64,000 bases of DNA. It comes from Planctomycetota bacterium. Lineage in GTDB: Bacteria; Planctomycetota; JACQVV01; JASMLP01. Location: contig JASMLP010000020.1 of assembly GCA_030748635.1 (NCBI GenBank), forward strand, positions 1 through 64,000. Reading direction: 5' to 3'. Made by a program: the position numbers and the translations under genes. A model generated the notes under the pieces. The model saw only the letters and a program-made list of their open reading frames with translations, was not told the origin of the DNA and did not search any database. Position 1 is the first letter of the stretch. Every line of letters begins with the position of its first letter. Shown here piece by piece: positions 57,159 to 64,000 of the stretch.

Positions 57159-60034
57159 CGGAAGATTCTGCGGGTCGCTTAGGGGTTCCGGGCTCTTTTC
57201 AGGAGGCGTTCTTCAGGGCGAACGAACTGCTCGCCGATCTCGAGCAGCGCCACGAGATCGGACAGCCTCTGGGGGGATTCAACATCCAAGCGGTCGAGAT
57301 GTCCGGGTTTCGCTGGAGGTTGAAGGAGGTTTCGGGGCGCGCAGAATCGGCGGAGACGCGACGCTCTGCGGAACTTGCCGATCTTCGATCCGTGACCGAA
57401 TTATTGGGGGGATGGTTGGCCCGAATCGGTTATCCGGACGGATTTGTCACGGAGTGGGCGACGGAGATCTTTTCTGAAAACGATCGAGATTCGGATGTGG
57501 ACGCTCGATCGCTACGAACGGCTCTGGAGCAATTTCTCTTGCAGGTTGATGTGACCCGAGACCCTTCCCCTCTCGAGAGGAGCGGGGGCGTTGTGGAAAG
57601 CCTGGACAGAACGAAATTCATGGACCCAAGAGGAGATCGTGCTGAACTTCTGGGTTCTCGGGACAAAACGGTTCGCATTCCGGGTCCGGTATCAAAGGTT
57701 GGCCGCTACGAGTTGCAAGGCGAACTGGGTCGGGGCGGGATGGGGGTTGTTCACAAGGCCTGGGATCCCTCTCTCCGACGTCAGGTGGCGGTGAAAATTC
57801 TCGACGTCAAGGATTTGAACTCCACTCGGGTCGAGCGCTTTCGTCGCGAGGCCCGACTCGCTGCACGTCTTTCTCATCCCCAGATCGTGACCGTTCATGA
57901 GGTGGGAGAAGACCGGTCGGTGACCGGGGATCCTATCTACTTCATCGCGATGGAATTGATACGAGGCCAAGGGCTGGATCTGGCGTACGGTGAAATGAGT
58001 TTTCGAGAGCGAGTCGAATGCGTGATGCTTGTGTCTCGCGCGGTGGGGTACGCTCATGATCATGAAGTGATTCACCGGGACCTCAAGCCGGCCAATATTC
58101 TCCTCAATCAACACGGAGAGCCGGTCGTAACCGATTTTGGATTGGCCCGCGAGGTCGAAGGGGAGACCCATCTGACTCGTACCGGCGCGATTATGGGTAC
58201 CCCCTCTCATATGGCGCCGGAGCAGATCGTTGGAGATCCCTCTCTTATCGGCAAAACGACCGATGTCTGGGCGCTGGGAGTGATTCTTTATCAGATGGTT
58301 TGTGGGCGTTTGCCTTTTCTGGCCACTCATTCGATGGGGACTGCCCGGCTTATTCAGGACGAGGATCCCTTTCCGCCACGAAGAGTGAACCAGGAAATCA
58401 GCAGGGATCTGGAGGCGATCATTTTCAAGGCGCTGGAGAAACGTCCTTCGAGCAGGTATTCCGATGCCAATCAGATGGCTAACGATCTGCGGCGACATCT
58501 AGGGGGGGACTCGGTGGAGGCTCGGCGGATACGAACCGCGCACGTGATGATGCGTTGGAGTTGGCGACGGCGTGCGACCTTGATCCCACTTCTCCTGGTT
58601 TTTCTGGTTGTCTTTTCGGGGGTCTTTTGGGGGTGGAGAGAACGAAGAAACTATCAGGCGCAAACGGAACGGGCTCTGAAAGCGACTCAAGACCTTTTGG
58701 TTCGTGCGCGATCGACTTCTCGGGAAGAACAAAAACCGAGAGTGCTACAGAGTTGGGTGGATCAAATCGTCCGTGTGTCGAGACCGGAGGTGGTTCAGTA
58801 TCTTTTGCGCCCCGAATTTCTTTCCAGCGCATCGACCTGGGAAAGGTTTTTGGTGATCGCGGCTCTGGGGAGGATTCGCGACAGGACGACCGAAGGGCCT
58901 GAAGGTCTGGATTCGGTGGAGAAGTTGTGTCAGATTCTGAAAACAATCGACCTCGAAGACGATCTCGATCTGGCGGTTGAGGTGGCTCGATCTCTGGCTC
59001 AACTCGGAGATCCACGGGCATTCGAGGTCATGTGGAATCGTCGGCGAGATTTCAGCGGAAGGTATTCTCTTTTCGCGGAGAAATCCGAGGCTTTTCTTCG
59101 CGAACTCGCTGCGCAAGGAGAGGGGGAGTCCCGACGAGAATGGGTCGACCCGGTCGAGAAGGTGCTACGAAAATCTGTGCTGGTCGAAGGAAACGAGAGG
59201 CTAGCGATTCTCGATGCGGGGATCCAGGAGTTCGGTCAGGAGAGGAGGATCTTGCTCGAGCGAGCCGCCTATTCTTACCGCCACGGACATCCGAAAAAGG
59301 CGCTGGTCGATCTTGATCGCCTGATAGAGCAAGATTCAGAGGATTTGATTCTCCGGGTTCGGCGAGCTGAAATTCTTTGTCGACTCCTACGTTTTGGGGA
59401 GGCGCTCGAGGATATCGAGCAGGTGAAACAGAAGGGACTCTCGGCCCGACTGGATGCGCATATTTCTTGCATTCGTGGTGAGATCTTTCTGGAACTGAGG
59501 AAAGGCGAAAAGGCAATGGATGAACTGAATCGATCGATTCAACTAGACGCCAATCGCTCGAAACCTTTCTTCCTGCGCGGGCAGGTCTTTTTCCGCATGA
59601 AACGCTTCGATCAAGCCCGGAAAGATCTGTCGCGTTCGATCTCCATTCACCCCACGGATTCGGCTCTGAAGGTACTCGGTTCGACCTATATCCAATTGAG
59701 AAATCATGGTGAAGCTCTGGGAGCGTTCCGTCGCCTCGAACTCATGTTTCCAAAATCCTCTCTTCAGACGGAAATGCTTTTGGAACGTGGGGTGGCTCAT
59801 CTGGGGATGAAGGATCTTCCCGCGGCGCTTCGAGATTTTGAGGAATGTGTCACCGCCTTGCCCTCCGATCACAAACGATACTGGCAGGCGTGGCAGAGAT
59901 TGGGAATTGCCCGGACGATTTCCGGAAATGTTCAGGGTGCTCGACAGGCGTTTGGCCAGGCTCTTCAGTGGGCACCGCCTTCCAGGAAGGCCGAGGTTCG
60001 TAAGACTTCCAGGACCATGTTGGGAGGAGAGTAG
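57155..60034 (+). CDS. Ser/Thr protein kinase with TPR tail
   Basis: A 959-residue kinase with GTG start overlapping the activator gene. An N-terminal helical part (about 1-175) precedes the kinase domain (about 183-455): [42 protein letters not shown] and [10 protein letters not shown], all intact. One TM helix follows (about 470-490, [19 protein letters not shown]). The C-terminal region, probably periplasmic, has HEAT-like and then TPR repeats (about 690-940; [31 protein letters not shown]). It most likely signals to the FHA activator. Confidence 0.93.
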   Translation: MTEDSAGRLGVPGSFQEAFFRANELLADLEQRHEIGQPLGGFNIQAVEMSGFRWRLKEVSGRAESAETRRSAELADLRSVTELLGGWLARIGYPDGFVTEWATEIFSENDRDSDVDARSLRTALEQFLLQVDVTRDPSPLERSGGVVESLDRTKFMDPRGDRAELLGSRDKTVRIPGPVSKVGRYELQGELGRGGMGVVHKAWDPSLRRQVAVKILDVKDLNSTRVERFRREARLAARLSHPQIVTVHEVGEDRSVTGDPIYFIAMELIRGQGLDLAYGEMSFRERVECVMLVSRAVGYAHDHEVIHRDLKPANILLNQHGEPVVTDFGLAREVEGETHLTRTGAIMGTPSHMAPEQIVGDPSLIGKTTDVWALGVILYQMVCGRLPFLATHSMGTARLIQDEDPFPPRRVNQEISRDLEAIIFKALEKRPSSRYSDANQMANDLRRHLGGDSVEARRIRTAHVMMRWSWRRRATLIPLLLVFLVVFSGVFWGWRERRNYQAQTERALKATQDLLVRARSTSREEQKPRVLQSWVDQIVRVSRPEVVQYLLRPEFLSSASTWERFLVIAALGRIRDRTTEGPEGLDSVEKLCQILKTIDLEDDLDLAVEVARSLAQLGDPRAFEVMWNRRRDFSGRYSLFAEKSEAFLRELAAQGEGESRREWVDPVEKVLRKSVLVEGNERLAILDAGIQEFGQERRILLERAAYSYRHGHPKKALVDLDRLIEQDSEDLILRVRRAEILCRLLRFGEALEDIEQVKQKGLSARLDAHISCIRGEIFLELRKGEKAMDELNRSIQLDANRSKPFFLRGQVFFRMKRFDQARKDLSRSISIHPTDSALKVLGSTYIQLRNHGEALGAFRRLELMFPKSSLQTEMLLERGVAHLGMKDLPAALRDFEECVTALPSDHKRYWQAWQRLGIARTISGNVQGARQAFGQALQWAPPSRKAEVRKTSRTMLGGE

Positions 60035-60061
60035 GACCCCGGTTTTGCTGGGAAATGGAGA

Positions 60062-60092
60062 GATCGAGACCTCCGAATCAGAGGTCTCGATC
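60062..60092. terminator. Bidirectional hairpin between convergent genes
   Basis: GATCGAGACCTC (60062-60073), a 7-base loop, and GAGGTCTCGATC (60081-60092): a perfect 12-bp stem placed 28 bases after the kinase stop and 16 bases after the stop of the opposing gene. No T run on either side. Confidence 0.6.
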
Positions 60093-60107
60093 GAAGCGAA
60101 GGAGAGA

Positions 60108-60935
60108 TCAGTCCCGGTGGCCGTATCTACGGAGTTGATCGACTCCGGAAAATTTCCAGCGAGCAATGGTCATTCGGTGAGGACGCGGGAGGAGTTTGAG
60201 GTTTCTCGTGGATCTGAGAATTCCGGGCCAGTCGAGGGTCAGATCGACTTTCTGACGCTCCAGAATCTGAGCGTCCGCGCCAACGCAGTCGGTCATGGTG
60301 GCGGTGATGCCGCCGGTGCGAAGTCCATCCAGGAGTTCGACTGCTCGACTCATGATTCGCACTTTCCGAACGCCATCAGCCAGGAAGGCTTCGAACATGC
60401 CGTAGCGACGTACGGAGGTGTTGACGGTCACGCTAGGGTCGCCACGCAAGAGTCGGGCAGTGGCGTTGTGTGAGACGTGGAGTGCGCTACGTGCACGGAG
60501 ATGTACCACTCCCCAGAGGTTTTGATGAACCGGTGTCAGGGTTTGCCAGCTGTTGTGAGAGGTTCGCAGTTGGATCGGAAGAATCGTGGCGGAATGGAGG
60601 TGATCGACGGAAACAACGGTTCCTCCGATGGAAAGCTTGGAGTACAGGGTGTTTTGTCCGTTGCGGCCGACGAAGGCGTGGACCCTCGCGCTTTGTTGCT
60701 CCTGGGAGGCTCCAAGAAGCCAGCCGTTATTCGAATTTTCCAGGGTGGCCAGTCGTGTTCCGCCCGCGATGTTCCCGGGAATGGCGAGAATCGAGGTGGT
60801 GATTTCATTGCCGGCATTGCGATTGCCGTAGCGCCACTGGGAGATATCGTAGGTGTAATCGGTATCTCCGACAACGACTCCCGATAGAGCGGAAGCCAAC
60901 AAGGTAACAAGGAGTAAAATTCGGCGTGTAGTCAT
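60108..60935 (-). CDS. Exported protein of unknown function
   Basis: A 275-residue protein with a clear signal peptide (ILLLVTLLASALSGVVVGDT, cut near residue 23). The mature part is Ser/Thr/Asn-rich and strand-like (DISQWRYGNRNAGNEITTSI; GNIAGGTRLATLENSNNGWLLG), with no repeated motif or family I recognise. The C-terminus is basic. The start ATG 60935 is supported by the signal; the gene stands alone. Confidence 0.65.
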   Translation of the reverse strand: MTTRRILLLVTLLASALSGVVVGDTDYTYDISQWRYGNRNAGNEITTSILAIPGNIAGGTRLATLENSNNGWLLGASQEQQSARVHAFVGRNGQNTLYSKLSIGGTVVSVDHLHSATILPIQLRTSHNSWQTLTPVHQNLWGVVHLRARSALHVSHNATARLLRGDPSVTVNTSVRRYGMFEAFLADGVRKVRIMSRAVELLDGLRTGGITATMTDCVGADAQILERQKVDLTLDWPGILRSTRNLKLLPRPHRMTIARWKFSGVDQLRRYGHRD

Positions 60936-61305
60936 GATTCAAGTTCTCCGTTTCAGGTTGTTATCTGGAAAATATTGAGATTGGAATGAAATGAATTGAG
61001 GGGACTTAAAATTTTGGGATCCCGGAAACGTTCATCGAAGTGAGATTCCGAGTAAGAGAAAACAGATGGGATAGGAGCGAACTCCTCAGGATCTGAGTTC
61101 ATCGAGTACAAAAGAGTGGGATGGAAAAAATCTGTCCGCCCAATGAGTAACGCAAGCTCTGTGCCGGACTGGATCGGAAAATCTCAAGCCTTGGATTGAA
61201 CAGGTTTTGCGACGAAATCGTTTCCTATGGGCTCCATTTCATGTGTAGGAAAAGCCAACGGTTTGTGAGAACGCATCGATCTGGGTGATGGATTTCACTA
61301 CACTT

Positions 61306-61326
61306 CGAACGAAGCTTTTTCGTTCG
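61306..61326. promoter_or_regulatory. Dyad, candidate enhancer site
   Basis: CGAACGAA (61306-61313), a 5-base gap, and TTCGTTCG (61319-61326) form a perfect 8-bp dyad. It is centred about 90 bases before the expected transcription start, the usual place for an enhancer-binding activator site. Confidence 0.5.
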
Positions 61327-61379
61327 GATGAATTGTTAAGTGTAATCTGGATAACGGTTTGTGGATTTCTCGGTAGTCG

Positions 61380-61395
61380 TGGCACATCGATTGCT
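61380..61395 (+). promoter_or_regulatory. Sigma-54 promoter
   Basis: TGGCAC, five bases, TTGCT, with GG (61381-61382) and GC (61393-61394) exactly ten bases apart. This is the sigma-54 -24/-12 consensus. Expected start near 61406, 37 bases before ATG 61443. Confidence 0.8.
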
Positions 61396-61442
61396 TTTAG
61401 TGAATGAAGGAAGTGATATTTCATTCAACCGGAGGATCGACC

Positions 61443-63257
61443 ATGTACCGAAGAAACCTTTTCCTTGCCGCCTCTCTTTTCCTGGCGATTGGTTCCTGCG
61501 CTCAACTTTTCGGTTTCTGGGGGTTCGAGTCCGCGAGCGTTTCGGGTGGAAAAGGCGAAGAGAGCGGATCTTCGATCTTGAATTCGACCCTTATTTGTTC
61601 CCAAGGAACGGATCGTTTTGGGGAGCCGGAACAGGAAAAAAAGGCTCGATATGAGATCGATCTGGGGCTGTCCTCTTGCGCGACCGCGGCGGAGGGTTCC
61701 GAAAACTCGGGAGATCTGGCATCGAGCGTTCGGCTACGTGGAAAGGTGGAAGTCACCTCTCTTGGGCGGCGACCGGGAGATGGAATTCTCGCCTTTCGTT
61801 TTGATGATCTAGTGCTCGATGTGGTGGCCGGTGAAACCCGAATTACGCTGAAGGGAGCGGAACTCGGCGGGATCGTGGGGGTGGAGATTCTGGTTGCGAC
61901 CGATTCGGAAGGACGGTTTGAATCGGTTTCGGTTCCCGCCTCGATCGATGCCGATCGAGAGGATTTTCTTCGCGGGATTCTCTCTCGCTTTCAGGTGGTT
62001 GACCGAAGTCGAGTCGGTTCCAGTTGGACGGTGGCCGAGGAGAGCGACCTGGGACGAGTCCGCGTGAATTACAGCGAGACCGGAAAGAGACAGATGGAGA
62101 AGAGGATCAAATCTTTCGAGCGGGTTGCGTTGATGGGTCTTTCGGATCGTAGCCAGGTCGAGGGGGCGATTCGAATCGAATTGGATGAGAATCGTTCGGT
62201 GATTCGTATGAAAGGCAAGGAGACGATTCGTAGCGGAAGTGAAAAGGTGGGAATTTTTCAGATGCTCCGAAAGACCTCGATCGTACGGATCGAATCGGGT
62301 CTGGCCATTTCGGGAGCGCGCCCACTCGCTTCTCGGGCCGTGCGATCCTTTGGCATGGCGATGACTTCCGGTTTGAAGTCGGATTGGACCGAGAGTGTCG
62401 AGGCCGAGGGGTCGCTTTCCGTGGAAGATATTCTGGTCGCATTGCGAGAAGAGTTTGGTGTGCACCCGGAGGGTTCTTTGAGGATTGCCGAACTGCTTGA
62501 TCGTCTGACTCGACTCATGCGGCACCGGGAGGATCTTTTCGGGACGATGGTGGAGTTGATGGAGAACGAGACGATTCAGGTTCGGCGTGTGTTGATCGCG
62601 TCTCTCGGCGCGGTGGGTACCCCGAAAGCGCAAGAGGTGATGGCTTCTTTTGTTCTGGATGTCGATCGGGACGCGGTTATTCGAATGGAGGCGATTTCCT
62701 CCGCTTTTCAGGTGCACCAGCCGACAGAGGAATTCGTGGCTGCAATCGGTTTCTTGACCCAGGAGGTTGGATCCACTCGACTGCGAAACCGCGCCACACT
62801 TCTACTAGGAACCCTGGCGGGTCGAGTTGAAGGACCTCTTCAAGAGGATATTTTACGAGATCTGGATCGACAGGTTATTCATTCGGGGGGGAATGAACAA
62901 AACCAGAGTCTCTATCTTCAAGCGCTGGCCAATTCGGGTTTGGAGGGAGCTTGTGAACGGGTGGTTTCGTACCTAAATACCGATCAGGAGATGGTTCGGA
63001 TGAGCGCCGTTTCCGCTTTGGGTCGTCTTGGGGGCGCGCGCTCGTCGATCGCTTTACATCGGGCGAGTCAGGTGGATGAATCACAGGAGGTACGTTGCGC
63101 AGCTCTTCAGGAAATCGTTCGGCAAAATATAGATATAGAGGAGACCCGATCGGCTCTGGAAATCGCCACCGAGGATGTTTCGCCGGTGGTCCGAAATATG
63201 GCTTCCTCGTTATTGAGTCGGCTTCACTCGATCGGATCGCTTGAAATCGGTCGATAG
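61443..63257 (+). CDS. Exported HEAT-repeat protein, possibly lipid-transfer-protein-like
   Basis: A 604-residue secreted protein with GGAGG seven bases before ATG 61443. A signal segment lies at about 6-18 (LFLAASLFLAIGSCA), with Cys about 17-18 as a possible lipidation site. An N-terminal beta-rich domain (about 60-310; RYEIDLGLSS, DGILAFRFDDLVLDV) is followed by HEAT repeats (about 350-600; VRRVLIASLGAVGTPKAQEV, VRMSAVSALGRLGGARSS). Beta domain plus alpha-superhelix recalls the vitellogenin-type large lipid-transfer N-terminus also reported in some bacteria, but this is by eye only. It has its own sigma-54 promoter and terminator. Confidence 0.7.
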   Translation: MYRRNLFLAASLFLAIGSCAQLFGFWGFESASVSGGKGEESGSSILNSTLICSQGTDRFGEPEQEKKARYEIDLGLSSCATAAEGSENSGDLASSVRLRGKVEVTSLGRRPGDGILAFRFDDLVLDVVAGETRITLKGAELGGIVGVEILVATDSEGRFESVSVPASIDADREDFLRGILSRFQVVDRSRVGSSWTVAEESDLGRVRVNYSETGKRQMEKRIKSFERVALMGLSDRSQVEGAIRIELDENRSVIRMKGKETIRSGSEKVGIFQMLRKTSIVRIESGLAISGARPLASRAVRSFGMAMTSGLKSDWTESVEAEGSLSVEDILVALREEFGVHPEGSLRIAELLDRLTRLMRHREDLFGTMVELMENETIQVRRVLIASLGAVGTPKAQEVMASFVLDVDRDAVIRMEAISSAFQVHQPTEEFVAAIGFLTQEVGSTRLRNRATLLLGTLAGRVEGPLQEDILRDLDRQVIHSGGNEQNQSLYLQALANSGLEGACERVVSYLNTDQEMVRMSAVSALGRLGGARSSIALHRASQVDESQEVRCAALQEIVRQNIDIEETRSALEIATEDVSPVVRNMASSLLSRLHSIGSLEIGR

Positions 63258-63296
63258 GTCGAGGTTGGTGCGGTTAGAGGCAATCGGTGTCGATGG

Positions 63297-63319
63297 GGTG
63301 GGGTCCCGCCGTTTTTTTT
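63297..63319 (+). terminator. Rho-independent terminator after the HEAT-repeat gene
   Basis: GGTGG (63297-63301), loop GGTC, CCGCC (63306-63310; one G.U pair), then a run of eight T (63312-63319). Confidence 0.75.
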
Positions 63320-63414
63320 GAATGAATCCGACTTCAAGTGCTTTCGATATTTATGATTCAAAGAAAAGGCGGTCCATTGAGTGCGCATGGGCTGTGCCAT
63401 AGAATCACCCCGCA

Positions 63415-64000
63415 ATGACCGCGAGTACCGAATCTGAAATTCTCGACCTTGTGATCGGCACGGCCGGCCACATCGATCATGGAAAGACCAGTTTGGTCAA
63501 GATGATGACCGGTGTGGATGCCGATCGATTGAAGGAAGAGCAAGAGCGGGGCATGACGATCGATCTGGGTTTTGCTCCCTTGCTGCTAGAAGACGGCAGA
63601 AAGATCGGCGTGGTCGATGTTCCTGGCCATGAACGTTTCATCAAGAACATGGTGGCGGGAGCGACCGGAATCGATCTGGTGCTTCTGGTGGTGGCTGCTG
63701 ATGATGGGGTGATGCCCCAGACGGTCGAACATCTCGACATCATGACTCTCCTGGGAATAGAGCGCGGACTCGTGGCGCTTACGAAGATCGACCTGGTCGA
63801 TGAAGAGATGGTCGAAATCGCTAGCGAGACCATTCGTGAGTTCTTGCAGGGTACGTTTCTCGAAAGTGCGCCTATCTTTCCGATTTCGAGTCAGACCCGG
63901 GTCGGTTTCGAACCGTTTTGGAATGAACTTCAATCTCTTCTTGGGGCCTGTCCATCGCGAGAGCATGGCGGCCTTTTCCGGATGCCGATTCAGCGAGTAT
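63415..64000 (+). CDS. selB: Selenocysteine-specific elongation factor SelB (3'-truncated)
   Basis: The first 195 codons of a translation GTPase that continues beyond the window. G1 is GTAGHIDHGKTSLV, switch region ERGMTIDLGFA, G3 DVPGHERFIKNMVAG and G4 LTKIDLVDE. The TAGHIDHGKTSL / E-E-x-x-R-G-x-T-I-D-L-G-F-A combination separates SelB from EF-Tu. It brings Sec-tRNA to UGA codons with a SECIS. No selA, selC or selD is in the window, and no selenoprotein gene was seen. The start ATG 63415 has no strong Shine-Dalgarno. Confidence 0.9.
   Translation, partial: MTASTESEILDLVIGTAGHIDHGKTSLVKMMTGVDADRLKEEQERGMTIDLGFAPLLLEDGRKIGVVDVPGHERFIKNMVAGATGIDLVLLVVAADDGVMPQTVEHLDIMTLLGIERGLVALTKIDLVDEEMVEIASETIREFLQGTFLESAPIFPISSQTRVGFEPFWNELQSLLGACPSREHGGLFRMPIQRV

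Larger units (their letters stand above)
60936..61442. other. Regulatory intergenic region upstream of the HEAT-repeat gene
   Basis: A 507-base gap without a gene. It holds a direct repeat AACGGTTTGTG (61257-61267 and 61353-61363), a dyad at 61306-61326 and a sigma-54 promoter at 61380-61395. A 61-codon minus-strand frame (61239-61424) is not supported. Confidence 0.55.

Noticed and set aside
63384-63399. TGGCAC-N5-ATGC on the minus strand, sigma-54-like
   Set aside because: It points into the 3' end of the HEAT-repeat gene with no minus-strand gene to serve, and the -12 half is imperfect.
63415-64000. Search for UGA-coded selenoproteins prompted by selB
   Set aside because: No gene in the window appears to be split by an in-frame TGA at a catalytic position; tpx and the oxidoreductase are uninterrupted with normal cysteines.

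Overview
The window reads as chromosomal DNA of a Gram-negative bacterium of the PVC group, most likely a planctomycete. The grounds are two very large Ser/Thr kinases with TPR tails, an ECF sigma factor that overlaps one of those kinases, an H-X9-DG type pseudopilin, a DUF3179 protein, many exported proteins of unknown function and moderate-to-high GC. Species cannot be named from the sequence. Coding density is high and neighbouring genes are often coupled by ATGA/GTGA overlaps. No tRNA, rRNA, CRISPR array, insertion sequence or prophage was seen.

Layout. 1-5151: end of a class I fumarase, an exported esterase-like hydrolase with an EF-hand, then a peroxide-defence pair (tpx, katG) behind a palindrome that overlaps a possible promoter. 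5534-10414 (minus): a giant pyruvate:ferredoxin oxidoreductase-type enzyme and a pterin dehydratase. 10976-20328: an RND permease fused to TPR repeats, two tandem ABC1/UbiB-like kinases (the first lacking its KxGQ motif) and a convergent RND-type adaptor. 20457-26189: a compact group that looks like a peptide maturation/export locus. It holds a small Lys-rich protein, a parvulin, a 1022-residue cyclic-nucleotide-domain/C39-peptidase/ABC protein whose ATPase motifs are all degenerate, a 60-residue peptide with a double-glycine leader, a second small Lys-rich protein and an exported NuiA-like protein. 26462-28559: three transcription units in a row, each opened by the same 18-bp element; the first two close with near-identical terminators that differ by a compensatory base pair.

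28659-40539: kinase plus ECF sigma factor, a PHP phosphatase coupled to a pseudouridine synthase, a DUF3179 protein, an aminotransferase, a SixA-like phosphatase, an HtrA-like protease and a LarA-like protein. 40840-48157: the complete Na+-translocating NADH:quinone reductase operon nqrABCDEF with apbE, nqrM and a tiny lipoprotein, behind a promoter with an adjacent perfect palindrome. 48194-51366 (minus): MoxR ATPase, VWA-like protein and MepA-like endopeptidase. 51502-55714: a lipoprotein, then class III aminotransferase, LuxE-like and LuxC-like genes that together could turn a carboxylic acid into an aldehyde and then an amine. 55818-60034: an FHA/sigma-54 activator coupled to a TPR Ser/Thr kinase. 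61443-63257: an exported HEAT-repeat protein behind a consensus sigma-54 promoter with an upstream dyad. 63415-end: start of selB.

The best candidates for something undescribed are the C39 protein with a pseudo-ATPase and its GG-leader peptide (20457-26189), the repeated promoter/terminator units (26462-27942), the aminotransferase-LuxE-LuxC operon, and the FHA activator/kinase pair with a textbook sigma-54 promoter 4 kb downstream.
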